Assembly: GCF_036016755.1 (NCBI RefSeq)
Contig: NZ_JAYXIH010000008.1
Span: forward strand, 51,124-115,123
Origin: Aurantimonas coralicida_A
Lineage (GTDB): Bacteria > Pseudomonadota > Alphaproteobacteria > Rhizobiales > Rhizobiaceae
Direction of reading: 5' to 3'
Length of the DNA stretch: 64,000 nt
Shown: in pieces, positions 7,365 to 16,651 of the stretch
How positions within the stretch are numbered: the first letter of the stretch is position 1
How the letters are laid out: the number at the start of each line of letters is the position of its first letter
Notes under the pieces: generated by a model
What the model saw: only the letters and a program-made list of their open reading frames with translations
Told to the model about the DNA's origin: nothing
Databases searched by the model: none
Translations under genes and position numbers: made by a program

Positions 7365-9113
7365 ATGACCACATCCCCGATCATCGAACTCAGCAACGTC
7401 TCGAAAGTCTACGGCGAAGGCAAGCAGCGGGCCGAAATCCTGAACGGTGTCGATCTGACGGTCCGCGAGGGCGAGTTCGTTGCGATCGTCGGGTTCTCCG
7501 GCTCCGGCAAGACGACGCTGATCTCGTTGCTCGCCGGGCTGATCCGGCCCGACGCCGGTGAGGTCCGCATGCGCGGCAAGCCCGTCGATGGACCGGGGCC
7601 AGAGCGCGGCCTGGTCTTCCAGTCCTACTCGCTGATGCCTTGGCTTTCCGTGCGCGGCAACGTCGCCCTGGCCGTCGACACGGTATTCGCCAGGGAATCG
7701 AAGGCCCCGCGCCGGGCGCGCGTCGACAAATACATCGACATGGTCGGCCTCACGCACGCCGTCGACCGGCGCCCGGCGGAACTGTCGGGCGGCATGCGCC
7801 AGCGGGTTTCGGTTGCGCGGGCGCTGGCGATGAGTCCGGAAATCCTGCTCCTGGACGAGCCGCTCTCGGCGCTCGACGCGCTGACCCGGGCGAAGCTGCA
7901 GGACGAGTTCGCGGCGATCAGCAAGATCGAAAAGAAGACCATCATCCTGATCACCAACGACGTCGACGAGGCGATCCTGCTCGCCGACCGGATCATCCCG
8001 CTCGATCCGGGACCGCGGGCGAAGCTTGGCCCTTCCTTCGCCGTCGATCTTCCGCATCCGCGCGACCGCACCGCGATGAACGGCAACGAGGAGTTCAAGC
8101 GGCTGCGCCGCGAGGTCACAAACTACCTCATGGCGCGTGGCCGCCACGCTTCCGGCGGAGCGGACGAAGCGGTGCTGTTGCCGAACGTCGTCCCGATCAC
8201 CCAGAAGCCGCATACGGGTCCCGCGCCAGAATTGCCGGCGGCCTATCGCAAGGCGGCACATTCGCCGATCGCGCGCGGCTTCGTCGAATTCTTCAAGGTC
8301 AGAAAGACCTATCCGACGCCGAAGGGGCCGCTGACCATCGTCGACGGTTTCGACATGAAGATGCGGCGGGGCGAGTTCGTGTCGCTGATCGGCCATTCGG
8401 GCTGCGGCAAGTCGACGGTTCTGACCATGGCCGCCGGCCTCAACGACATTTCCACCGGCGGCATCATTCTCGACGGCCGGGAAGTCGCCGGCGCCGGGCC
8501 GGAGCGCGCCGTGGTTTTCCAGGCGCCATCGCTGATGCCCTGGCTGACGGCGCGCGAGAACGTCGCGCTCGGCGTCGACCGGGTTTACCCCGACGCGACC
8601 CCTGCCGAGCGCCGCGGCATCGTCGAGCATTACCTTCACCGAGTCGGCCTCGGCGAGGCCATGCACCGCAAGGCGGCCGATCTGTCCAACGGCATGAAGC
8701 AGCGCGTCGGCATCGCCCGCGCCTTCGCCTTGTCGCCGAAACTACTGCTGCTCGACGAGCCCTTCGGCATGCTGGATTCGCTGACCCGCTGGGAGCTTCA
8801 GGAGGTCTTGATGGACGTCTGGAAGCGCACCGAGGTCACCGCGATCTGCGTCACCCACGACGTTGACGAGGCGATCCTGCTCGCCGACCGGGTGGTGGTG
8901 ATGACCAACGGCCCGATGGCGAGGATCGGCAAGATCATGACGGTCGACCTGCCGCGGCCGCGCACCCGCAAGGCGCTGCTCGAACATCCCGACTACTGGC
9001 GCTACCGGCAGGAACTGCTCGACTTCCTCGAGGAATACGAAGGCGGCGCGCGGCCCGAAGAGGTGCCGAAGGCGGCGGGAACGGATGGCGGCACGGCCAA
9101 GGAAGCAGCATGA
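7365..9113 (+). CDS. nrtC: Nitrate ABC transporter, tandem ATP-binding protein (two ATPase domains)
   Basis: Two ABC ATPase domains in one 582-residue chain. Domain 1 has Walker A GFSGSGKTT, signature LSGGMRQR and Walker B ILLLDEP, but its H-loop reads LITNDVDE, with Asn where the catalytic His should be. Domain 2 has GHSGCGKST, signature LSNGMKQR, LLLLDEP and an intact H-loop CVTHDVDE. Site 1 (Walker motifs of domain 1 with the altered signature of domain 2) is therefore degenerate and site 2 intact, as in other asymmetric ABC ATPases. There is no NasS-like binding domain at the C-terminus, unlike cyanobacterial NrtC. ATG at 7365 has AAGAAAG upstream; ATG at 7344 is an alternative. Confidence 0.9.
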   Translation: MTTSPIIELSNVSKVYGEGKQRAEILNGVDLTVREGEFVAIVGFSGSGKTTLISLLAGLIRPDAGEVRMRGKPVDGPGPERGLVFQSYSLMPWLSVRGNVALAVDTVFARESKAPRRARVDKYIDMVGLTHAVDRRPAELSGGMRQRVSVARALAMSPEILLLDEPLSALDALTRAKLQDEFAAISKIEKKTIILITNDVDEAILLADRIIPLDPGPRAKLGPSFAVDLPHPRDRTAMNGNEEFKRLRREVTNYLMARGRHASGGADEAVLLPNVVPITQKPHTGPAPELPAAYRKAAHSPIARGFVEFFKVRKTYPTPKGPLTIVDGFDMKMRRGEFVSLIGHSGCGKSTVLTMAAGLNDISTGGIILDGREVAGAGPERAVVFQAPSLMPWLTARENVALGVDRVYPDATPAERRGIVEHYLHRVGLGEAMHRKAADLSNGMKQRVGIARAFALSPKLLLLDEPFGMLDSLTRWELQEVLMDVWKRTEVTAICVTHDVDEAILLADRVVVMTNGPMARIGKIMTVDLPRPRTRKALLEHPDYWRYRQELLDFLEEYEGGARPEEVPKAAGTDGGTAKEAA

Positions 9114-9171
9114 GCCACGGCCCCTCACCACAGCGTCGGAATCCGAGCCCTCTCCCCAAAGGAGTAACGAG

Positions 9172-11625
9172 ATGAGAGAGAAACTCGTCGTCATCGGCAA
9201 CGGCATGGCGCCCGGCCGCATGCTCGAACATCTCTTCGACAAGGCCCCCGATCAGTACGAAGTGACGATCTTCAACGCCGAACCGCGGGTCAATTACGAC
9301 CGCATCATGCTGTCGCCGGTGCTCTCCGGCGAGAAGTCCTACGAAGAGATCGTCATCCACGGCGACGGCTGGTACATCGACCATGGCATCACGCTCTACA
9401 AGGGGCACCGGATCGTCGCGATCGACCGCGACGCCAAGACCGTCACATCCGATCACGGCGTCACCGAAAGCTACGACAAACTGGTGATCGCCACCGGCTC
9501 GGTGCCCTTCATCATCCCTGTCCCGGGCAAGGATCTGCCCGGCGTGATCACTTACCGCGATCTCGACGACGTCCAGGCGATGCTGCTCGCCGCTCAGTCG
9601 CGGGCAAAGGCCGTCGTCATCGGCGGCGGTCTGCTCGGCCTCGAAGCGGCGGCGGGGCTCAGCGCGCGCGGCATGGAGGTGACGGTGCTGCATGTCATGC
9701 CGACGCTGATGGAACGCCAGCTCGACCCGGCCGCCGGTTATCTGCTGCAGAAGGCGGTCGAGGAACGCGGGATCAAGGTCATCACCAGGGCCAATACCAA
9801 GCAGATCATCGGAGACGGCAAGGTCGAGGGGATCGAGCTCGACGACGGCACGATCATCCCGGCGACGCTCGTCGTCATGGCGGTCGGCATCCGGCCCAAT
9901 AGCGGTCTCGCCAAGGAGGCGGGCCTCGCAGTCAATCGCGGCATCGTCGTCGACGCCGGAATGCAAACCTCGGACGCCGACATTCTGGCCCTCGGCGAAT
10001 GCGCGGAAGTGGACGGCATGGTCTACGGCCTGGTCGCACCGCTCTACGAAATGGCACGCGTCGCCGCCGCGCATCTCGCGGACGACCGCTCCGCCGCCTT
10101 CGTCCACGCAGACACCCCGACCAAGCTCAAGGTCACAGGCATCGATCTTTATTCGCTCGGCGATTTCGCCGACGGCGAGGACCGACAGGAGATCGTGCTG
10201 CGCGACGCGACGGCGGGCATCTACAAACGCCTCGTCCTGAAGGACAACCGCATTATCGGCACGGTTCTTTACGGGGAGACCTCGGACGGCGCCTGGTTCA
10301 ACGACCTGAAGAAGAAGGCGACCGACATCTCGCCCATGCGCGAGACCCTGATCTTCGGCCAGTCGTTCCAGGGAGGCGCCCCCCTGGACCCTATGGCGGC
10401 CGTTGCAGCCTTGCCGGATGATGCGGAAATCTGCGGCTGCAACGGCGTCTGCAAGAGCAAGATCACTGGCACTATCGCCGAGAAGGGCCTGACCAGCCTC
10501 GACGATGTCCGGGCTCACACCAAGGCCTCGTCTTCCTGCGGGTCCTGCACCGGGCTCGTCGAACAGCTGATGGCTCTGACGCTCGGTGACGCGTTCGATC
10601 CGGCCGCCGTCAAGCCGATGTGCCCCTGCACCGATCTCGGCCACGGCGACGTCCGCCGGCTGATCGTGGCCAAGGAGCTGAAGTCGATCCCGCAGGTCAT
10701 GCAGGAACTCGAATGGAAGACCTCCTGCGGCTGCGCCAAATGTCGCCCGGCGCTGAACTACTATCTCCTCGCCGACTGGCCGGGCGAATATGTCGACGAC
10801 AAGCAGTCGCGCTTCATCAACGAGCGGGTGCACGCCAATATCCAGAAGGACGGCACCTATTCGGTGGTGCCGCGCATGTGGGGCGGCATCACCTCGGCAA
10901 AGGAATTGCGAGCGATCGCCGACGTCGCCGACAAGTTTCAGATTCCGACGGTCAAATGCACCGGCGGCCAGCGCATCGACCTCCTCGGCGTCAAGAAGGA
11001 GGATCTTCCTGCCGTCTGGGGCGACCTCAACGCCGCCGGCATGGTCTCGGGCGCGGCCTACGCCAAGGGGCTTCGGACCGTGAAGACCTGCGTCGGCACC
11101 GACTGGTGTCGCTTCGGCACGCAGGATTCGACCGGCCTCGGGGTTCGCATCGAAAAGTTCATGTGGGGCTCATGGACCCCCGCCAAGGTCAAGATGGCGG
11201 TTTCGGGCTGTCCCAGGAATTGCGCCGAGGCGACCTCCAAGGATGTCGGCGTCATCTGCACGGATGCGGGCTACGAAATTCACTTCGCGGGCGCCGCCGG
11301 CCTCGACATCAAGGGCACGGAGGTTTTGTGCCAGGTCAAGACCGAGGACGAAGCGCTGGAGACGATCGTGGCGCTGACCCAGCTTTATCGCGAACAGGGT
11401 CATTATCTCGAACGCATCTACAAGTGGCTGCGGCGTGTCGGCATGGACTCTATCCAGGCGGCGATCGTCGACGATCCCAATAAGCGCCGGCATTATTTCG
11501 ACCGCTTCGTCCACAGCCAGACATTCAGCCAGACAGATCCCTGGGCCGAGCGGGCGCGCGGTGACGTGGCGACGCATGAGTTCAAGCCGATGGCCGACCT
11601 CACGATGCTGGAGGCTGCTGAATGA
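9172..11625 (+). CDS. nirB: Assimilatory nitrite reductase [NAD(P)H] large subunit
   Basis: Cytoplasmic sirohaem enzyme reducing nitrite to ammonium, 817 residues. Order of domains: FAD-binding (VIGNGMAPGR, residue 6), NAD-binding (IGGGLLGLEAA, about 154), two BFD-like [2Fe-2S] modules (CGCNGVCKSK about 420 with CGSC about 455; CPCTDLGHGD about 482 with CGCAKC about 520), then the sulfite/nitrite reductase core. The sirohaem/[4Fe-4S] ligands are TCVGTDWCRFG (about 640-646) and SGCPRNC (about 680-684). ATG at 9172 follows AAAGGAGTAACGAG, a strong ribosome site; a start at 9085 would overlap nrtC. The stop overlaps the nirD start. Confidence 0.96.
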   Translation: MREKLVVIGNGMAPGRMLEHLFDKAPDQYEVTIFNAEPRVNYDRIMLSPVLSGEKSYEEIVIHGDGWYIDHGITLYKGHRIVAIDRDAKTVTSDHGVTESYDKLVIATGSVPFIIPVPGKDLPGVITYRDLDDVQAMLLAAQSRAKAVVIGGGLLGLEAAAGLSARGMEVTVLHVMPTLMERQLDPAAGYLLQKAVEERGIKVITRANTKQIIGDGKVEGIELDDGTIIPATLVVMAVGIRPNSGLAKEAGLAVNRGIVVDAGMQTSDADILALGECAEVDGMVYGLVAPLYEMARVAAAHLADDRSAAFVHADTPTKLKVTGIDLYSLGDFADGEDRQEIVLRDATAGIYKRLVLKDNRIIGTVLYGETSDGAWFNDLKKKATDISPMRETLIFGQSFQGGAPLDPMAAVAALPDDAEICGCNGVCKSKITGTIAEKGLTSLDDVRAHTKASSSCGSCTGLVEQLMALTLGDAFDPAAVKPMCPCTDLGHGDVRRLIVAKELKSIPQVMQELEWKTSCGCAKCRPALNYYLLADWPGEYVDDKQSRFINERVHANIQKDGTYSVVPRMWGGITSAKELRAIADVADKFQIPTVKCTGGQRIDLLGVKKEDLPAVWGDLNAAGMVSGAAYAKGLRTVKTCVGTDWCRFGTQDSTGLGVRIEKFMWGSWTPAKVKMAVSGCPRNCAEATSKDVGVICTDAGYEIHFAGAAGLDIKGTEVLCQVKTEDEALETIVALTQLYREQGHYLERIYKWLRRVGMDSIQAAIVDDPNKRRHYFDRFVHSQTFSQTDPWAERARGDVATHEFKPMADLTMLEAAE

Positions 11626-11978
11626 ACGGAGAGACCTTTTTTGCGATCGGCACGATCAACGACATCCCCCGGCGCGGCGCGCGCTGCGTGTTGACGCCAG
11701 TCGGACGGATCGCCGTCTTCAGGACCGCCGACGACCAGGTTTTCGCCACCGAGGACCGCTGCCCACACAAGGGCGGGCCGCTCAGCCAGGGCATCGTCCA
11801 CGATGCCTCGGTCACCTGTCCGCTCCACAACGCCGTCATTTCGCTCAAGGACGGCGAGATGCGGGGACCGGACGACGGCAAGGTGCGGACCTTCGCGGTC
11901 CGGATCGAACCGCTCACCAAGGTCCTTGAATTGTCGCTCAGCCCGATTGCGGCCGCTTTCGCCGACGCGGCCGAATAG
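11622..11978 (+). CDS. nirD: Nitrite reductase small subunit (Rieske-type)
   Basis: 118-residue Rieske-like subunit of NirBD. A full [2Fe-2S] Rieske binding pattern is present: EDRCPHKGG and, 18 residues on, TCPLHNAVI, giving C-x-H and C-x2-H. Some NirD proteins have lost these ligands, so this copy may carry a cluster. ATG overlaps the nirB stop by 4 bases, indicating coupled translation; nasA starts 10 bases after its stop. Confidence 0.93.
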   Translation: MNGETFFAIGTINDIPRRGARCVLTPVGRIAVFRTADDQVFATEDRCPHKGGPLSQGIVHDASVTCPLHNAVISLKDGEMRGPDDGKVRTFAVRIEPLTKVLELSLSPIAAAFADAAE

Positions 11979-11988
11979 GGCAACGACG

Positions 11989-14664
11989 ATGGATGCCGCT
12001 CCGACCACCAAGACCGTGCGGACCACATGCCCCTATTGCGGCGTCGGTTGCGGCGTGTTGGCGACGCCGCGTTCCGACGGTAGCGTCGCGATTGCCGGAG
12101 ACCCGGAGCATCCCGCCAATTTCGGCCGGTTGTGCTCGAAAGGTTCGGCGCTCGGCGAAACGCTTGGGCTCGAGGAGCGCCTCCTGTTTCCGAGCATCGA
12201 CGGGGTGCGTGTCACCTTTGACGCGGCGCTCGACAAGGTCGCAAGCACATTCGCCAGGACGATCGCCGAATACGGGCCGGACTCGGTCGCCTTCTACGTC
12301 TCCGGCCAACTCCTCACCGAGGACTACTACCTCGCCAACAAGCTGATGAAAGGCTTCATCGGCTCGGCCAATATCGACACCAACTCGCGTCTCTGCATGG
12401 CCTCCTCGGTGGCCGGTCATCGCCGCGCCTTCGGCTCGGACACCGTCCCGGGCACCTATGAGGATCTGGAACTGGCGGACCTCGTCGTGCTGGTCGGCTC
12501 AAACCTCGCCTGGTGTCACCCGGTGCTCTATCAGCGGCTCGCGGCGGCGAAGGCGGCGCGGCCCACCATGAAGGTGGTTCTGATCGACCCGCGCCGCACG
12601 GCGACGGCGGACCTTGCGGACTTGCATCTGCCGATCGCGGCGGATGGTGACACGGCGCTGTTCGCCGGATTGCTGCCTGCTCTCGCCGAAGCCGGCGCGA
12701 TCAATTGCGATTACGTCGCGCGGCACAGCGAGGGTTTCGTCGAGACGCTGCGGACCACGCGTTCGATGCGGGTGGCACGCGTGGCGGAAATGACCGGCCT
12801 CGATCCACGCGCCATCACGGCGTTCTACGAGCTGTTCGCCAAGACCGAGAAGGTCGTCACCGTCTATAGCCAGGGCGTCAACCAGTCACTCAGCGGCACC
12901 GACAAGGTCAACGCCATCATCAACTGCCATTTGGCGACGGGCCGCATCGGCCGGCCGGGGATGGGGCCGTTTTCGGTGACCGGCCAACCGAACGCCATGG
13001 GTGGCCGCGAAGTCGGCGGCATGGCCAACATGCTCGCCGCCCATATGGAGCTCGAAAATCCCGAACACCGCGCGTTGGTGCGGACCTTCTGGAAGGCGCC
13101 TCGCATGCCCGACCGGGCTGGCCTCAAGGCCGTCGAGATGTTCCGCGCGGTCGCCGACGGCCGCATCAAGGCGATCTGGATCATGGGCACCAACCCGGTC
13201 GTCTCCATGCCCGACGCCGACGTGGTGAAACGGGCGCTCGTCGCCTGCCCCTTCGTCGTCGTTTCCGACGTCGTCGCGAAGACCGACACGCTGCGCCACG
13301 CCCATGTGGCTTTACCCGCAACCGCGTGGGGCGAAAAGGACGGCACGGTCACCAATTCCGAACGCCGCATCTCACGCCAGCGCTCCTTCCTGCCGGCGCC
13401 GGGCGAGGCGCTGCCCGACTGGAAAATCATTGCCGAAATCGCCCAGCGGATGGGATATGGCGAAGCGTTCGCCTATGCGAGCGCAGCCGACATCTTCGAT
13501 GAGCATGCCCGACTGTCGGCCTACCGGAACGAGGGCACCCGCGACTTCGATATCGGCGGACTCGCCGGCCTCGGCCAGCCCGGCTATGACGCGCTTCAGC
13601 CAGTGCGTTGGCCGCGGCCAGCCAAGGGAGCCGCACGCGAACGTTTTTTCGCCGACGGCGGCTTCTATCATCCGGATGGCCGCGCACGCTTCGTGCCGGT
13701 CGAGCCCGCCACGACGACCGGCGCGGCGGAGCGGCCGGGCCGCTTCATCCTCAATACCGGCCGGGTGCGTGATCACTGGCACACGATGACTCGCACGGGC
13801 GTGTCGGCGCGCCTGTCTGGCCATATCGCCGAACCATTCGCCGAGATCCATCCGGCCGACGCGGCAGCACTGGGATTGCGCGAGGCCGCACTCGTGACCA
13901 TCCGTTCGCCGCAGGGGACGGCGACGGTCCGCGCCCTCATCACCGATCGGCAACGGCGCGGCTCGGTCTTCGTCCCGATGCACTGGACCGGCGAAAACTC
14001 GTCCAATGGCCGGATCGACGCGGTCGTCGCGCCAGCCGTCGATCCCGTTTCGGGTCAGCCGGGATTGAAATCGACGCGCGTTCGCGTCGAACGCTTCGAC
14101 GCCTCCTGGTACGGCTTTGCCGTAACGCGCTCACGCCCCGACACGAGTGACCTCGACTATGTCGCCCTCGCCCGGGCCGAGAGCGGCTGGCGCCTGGAGG
14201 TCGCTGGTTTCGCGATGCCGAAAGACGCGGGCACGCTGGCCGCCGGATTGCTGGGAGTGGCCGGCAATGCCGACCTCCTTGCCTATCAGGACGAGGCGAC
14301 CGGCGCCTTTCGCTTCGCCGCATTCGACGGTTCGACGCTGATTGGGGCAATGTGGATGTCTCGCGAACCCGTCGCCGTCTCCCGAGTCTGGGCAGCCGGC
14401 CAGTTGTCGGAGCCTGACCACTCGCCGCGCGACCGATCGCTGCTGCTGGCGGGTCGCGGCGGGGCAGACCGTCCCGACTGCGGTGCCATCGTGTGCTCGT
14501 GCTTTTCGGTCGGCGTCAACGACATCGCCAATGCCGTTGCCTCCGGCAAGGCTATGACGGTCGAGGCGGTGGGCGAAGCGCTGAAGGCCGGAACCAATTG
14601 CGGCTCCTGCCGCAGCGAGATCAGAGGGATCATCGCGGACGCCCAAGCGAAAGAAACCGCCTGA
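11989..14664 (+). CDS. nasA: Assimilatory nitrate reductase catalytic subunit
   Basis: Molybdenum bis-MGD enzyme reducing nitrate to nitrite in the cytoplasm, 891 residues. The N-terminal [4Fe-4S] motif is TCPYCGVGCGVL with the fourth Cys in RLCSKG. Molybdopterin motifs include DTNSRLCMASS, SQGVNQSLSGTDK and MGTNPVVSMP. The C-terminus (about 833-875) adds a BFD-like [2Fe-2S] module (CSCFSVG... NCGSCRSE), a known variant of NasA that accepts electrons directly. ATG at 11989 is used because upstream in-frame starts lie inside nirD. It closes the nrt-nir-nas run, so transport, nitrate reduction and nitrite reduction share one regulated transcript. Confidence 0.95.
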   Translation: MDAAPTTKTVRTTCPYCGVGCGVLATPRSDGSVAIAGDPEHPANFGRLCSKGSALGETLGLEERLLFPSIDGVRVTFDAALDKVASTFARTIAEYGPDSVAFYVSGQLLTEDYYLANKLMKGFIGSANIDTNSRLCMASSVAGHRRAFGSDTVPGTYEDLELADLVVLVGSNLAWCHPVLYQRLAAAKAARPTMKVVLIDPRRTATADLADLHLPIAADGDTALFAGLLPALAEAGAINCDYVARHSEGFVETLRTTRSMRVARVAEMTGLDPRAITAFYELFAKTEKVVTVYSQGVNQSLSGTDKVNAIINCHLATGRIGRPGMGPFSVTGQPNAMGGREVGGMANMLAAHMELENPEHRALVRTFWKAPRMPDRAGLKAVEMFRAVADGRIKAIWIMGTNPVVSMPDADVVKRALVACPFVVVSDVVAKTDTLRHAHVALPATAWGEKDGTVTNSERRISRQRSFLPAPGEALPDWKIIAEIAQRMGYGEAFAYASAADIFDEHARLSAYRNEGTRDFDIGGLAGLGQPGYDALQPVRWPRPAKGAARERFFADGGFYHPDGRARFVPVEPATTTGAAERPGRFILNTGRVRDHWHTMTRTGVSARLSGHIAEPFAEIHPADAAALGLREAALVTIRSPQGTATVRALITDRQRRGSVFVPMHWTGENSSNGRIDAVVAPAVDPVSGQPGLKSTRVRVERFDASWYGFAVTRSRPDTSDLDYVALARAESGWRLEVAGFAMPKDAGTLAAGLLGVAGNADLLAYQDEATGAFRFAAFDGSTLIGAMWMSREPVAVSRVWAAGQLSEPDHSPRDRSLLLAGRGGADRPDCGAIVCSCFSVGVNDIANAVASGKAMTVEAVGEALKAGTNCGSCRSEIRGIIADAQAKETA

Positions 14665-14691
14665 AGACCGCACGCAGGCGACGGGCGGTCT
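14665..14691 (+). terminator. Hairpin after nasA, possible terminator
   Basis: A perfect 7-bp inverted repeat AGACCGC (14665-14671) / GCGGTCT (14685-14691) begins at the base after the nasA stop. There is no T-run, so it could be a Rho-dependent or transcript-protecting hairpin. Confidence 0.35.
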
Positions 14692-14793
14692 CCACGTCAG
14701 CCAAGATACGCGATCAGGCCTCCTGGTCCTAGTGGATCAACCGAGGCGGATGAGTCCTGTTGGGGATTCCCGTTGTCGTTTGCGCGTGCCAGT

Positions 14794-15372
14794 ATGGGCA
14801 TACGCACGGGAATATCCATCACCCTTGTCGAGGCTGACCGTCAGCGGCTCGAAGCCCTCGTCAGCGATGGGAACACGTCGCAGAAACATGTCTGGCGCGC
14901 CCGGATCGTGCTGCTCAGCGCCGACGGCGTCGGCACGAACGCCATCATGGCCGCCACGGGCACGTCGAAGACGCCGGTTCGGCGCTGGCAGGCGCGGTTC
15001 ATGGAGCAGGGCGTCGCCGGCCTGCTCCGCGACAAGACCCGCCCGCCCGGCACGGCGCCGGTGGCGACGAGCGGGCGGCCAACATCGTGGCGATGACGCT
15101 GAAGTCGCCGCCCGAGGCGACCCACTGGACGGCGCGGGCGATGGCCAAGGCGATCGGGCTCACCGTCTCGACGGTGCAGAATATCTGGCAGGCCCACGGT
15201 CTCGCCCCGCATCGCTGGCGGGCGTTCAAGCTCTCCAACGGCCGGGCCTTCGCCGAGAAGCTCCACGACGTCGTGGGCCTCTATGTCGCTCCACCCGCGC
15301 ACGCCATGGTGCTCAGCATCGCTGAGAAGTCGCCGGTCCAGGCGCTCGACCGAACCGAGCCCGGACTGCCGC
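14794..15372 (+). pseudogene. IS630-family transposase, frameshifted and truncated
   Basis: The first part (from ATG 14794, ITLVEADRQRLEALV... KHVWRARIVLLSADG, VRRWQARFMEQGVAGLLRDK) is the helix-turn-helix region of an IS630-family transposase. Near 15065 the reading frame shifts; the next frame continues with ERAANIVAMTLK, EATHWTARAMAK, GLTVSTVQNIWQAHGL and EKSPVQALDRTEPGLP. Homology stops at about 15372 without the rest of the DDE domain, so roughly half the protein is gone. It sits between the nitrate operon and the sigma-54 promoter of the TRAP operon. Confidence 0.8.
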
Positions 15373-15482
15373 CTGATTACGCAGACGGCATTACTGATTC
15401 TGCATGCTTAATAGGCAAAAAAACTACGTCCTGTTCCCTCCGCCACTCCTTAAGCCCCGCGCTGGATGGGAGTCGCGGCGAA

Positions 15483-15498
15483 TGGCACGACTCCTGCT
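15483..15498 (+). promoter_or_regulatory. Sigma-54 (RpoN) promoter for the TRAP operon
   Basis: TGGCACGACTCCTGCT matches the sigma-54 consensus, with GG (15484-15485) and GC (15496-15497) separated by exactly 10 bases. It lies 65 bases before the TRAP binding-protein start. No enhancer-binding protein gene adjoins, so NtrC or another distant activator is implied. Confidence 0.7.
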
Positions 15499-15562
15499 TT
15501 TGGTGAACCGAGCGTCCACGGGTTGGCCGCGCGACATCGACACCGAAGCAAATGGAGTTCTC

Positions 15563-16651
15563 ATGAAAAGACGTGACTTCCTGGCAGGGACCGCGCTTGC
15601 GGCGACGGCCGGTACACTCGCCGCCCCGAGCCTCGCCCGGGCACAAGAGACCTTCAGCTGGAAGATGACCAACGCTTACGGCCCCGGCTCGCCTTACTAC
15701 GTGGAAGGACCGGGAAGCCCGACCGATTTCTGCAAGAAGGTCGCAGCGATGTCGGACGGACGGCTGACGATCCAGCATTTTGCCGCTGGCGAGTTGATCC
15801 CCGCGCTCGAAGGCTTCGACGCCGTGCAGAACGGCATCGTCGAGATGAATGCCGCGAACGCCTATTTCTGGGCCGGAAAATTGCCAGCCGCGCAGTATTT
15901 CACCACCGTTCCCTTCGGCATGGACGTCAAGGGCACCAATGCCTGGCTCTATCACGGCGGCGGCATCGACCTGTGGCACGAGCTTTACGAGCCGCTCGGC
16001 ATGATCGCCTTTCCGATGGGCAATACCGGCGTGCAGATGACCGGCTGGTTCCGCAAGGAGATCAATTCACTCGAGGATTTCTCCGGCCTGAAGATGCGCA
16101 TCCCGGGCCTTGCCGGAAAAGTCTATGCCAAGCTTGGCGTCAATGTTCAGCTGCTGCCGGGCGGCGAAATCTTTCCCGCGCTCGAACGCGGCGTCATCGA
16201 TGCGGCGGAGTTCGTCGGCCCTTACCAGGACCGCCGACTCGGCCTGCAGAAGGCCGCGAAATACTATTACACCACCGGCTGGCACGAGCCGAACAATGTC
16301 ACCGAGCTGTTGATCGGCAAGGCCGCCTGGGACAGCCTGCCGGCGGATCTCCAGGAGATTGTCAAGACGGCGGCCTTCGCCTGCAATGTCGAGAGCAACG
16401 CTTGGTGCGACGCCACCAACGCCGAGGCTATGAAGGACCTCGTCGACAATTTCGAGGTCATCGCCAAGCCGCTCCCGGACGCGGTCGTCGCCAGACTGCG
16501 CGAGGTGACGCAAGAGGTTCTGGAGGAAGGCGCGGCGGCCGATCCGAAAACCCGGAAGGTCCATGACGCCTACATGGCCTTCAAGGACCAGTATGGCGAC
16601 TGGGCGGGCACCGCCGACGAGCCGTTGCTGCCGGTGCTCTACAAGGCATGA
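15563..16651 (+). CDS. dctP: TRAP transporter substrate-binding protein (DctP family)
   Basis: Periplasmic solute receptor of a tripartite ATP-independent transporter, 362 residues. It begins with a Tat-like signal (MKRRDFLAGTALAATAG, cleavage near SLARAQ). The mature part shows DctP/TakP/FcbT1-type motifs: WKMTNAYGPGSPYY, GRLTIQHFAAGELIPALEG, LEDFSGLKMRIPGLAGKVY, NVQLLPGGEIFPALERGVID. The arginine in GLKMRIPG is the conserved carboxylate-binding residue of the family, so the ligand is probably an organic anion such as a keto or amino acid. Start at 15563 follows GGAGTTCTC and is the only one that puts the signal at the N-terminus. The stop overlaps the dctQ start. Confidence 0.92.
   Translation: MKRRDFLAGTALAATAGTLAAPSLARAQETFSWKMTNAYGPGSPYYVEGPGSPTDFCKKVAAMSDGRLTIQHFAAGELIPALEGFDAVQNGIVEMNAANAYFWAGKLPAAQYFTTVPFGMDVKGTNAWLYHGGGIDLWHELYEPLGMIAFPMGNTGVQMTGWFRKEINSLEDFSGLKMRIPGLAGKVYAKLGVNVQLLPGGEIFPALERGVIDAAEFVGPYQDRRLGLQKAAKYYYTTGWHEPNNVTELLIGKAAWDSLPADLQEIVKTAAFACNVESNAWCDATNAEAMKDLVDNFEVIAKPLPDAVVARLREVTQEVLEEGAAADPKTRKVHDAYMAFKDQYGDWAGTADEPLLPVLYKA

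Noticed and set aside
11803..11988. A possible 62-residue N-terminal extension of nasA
   Set aside because: It lies within nirD in another frame, and the [4Fe-4S] motif requires the start near 11989.
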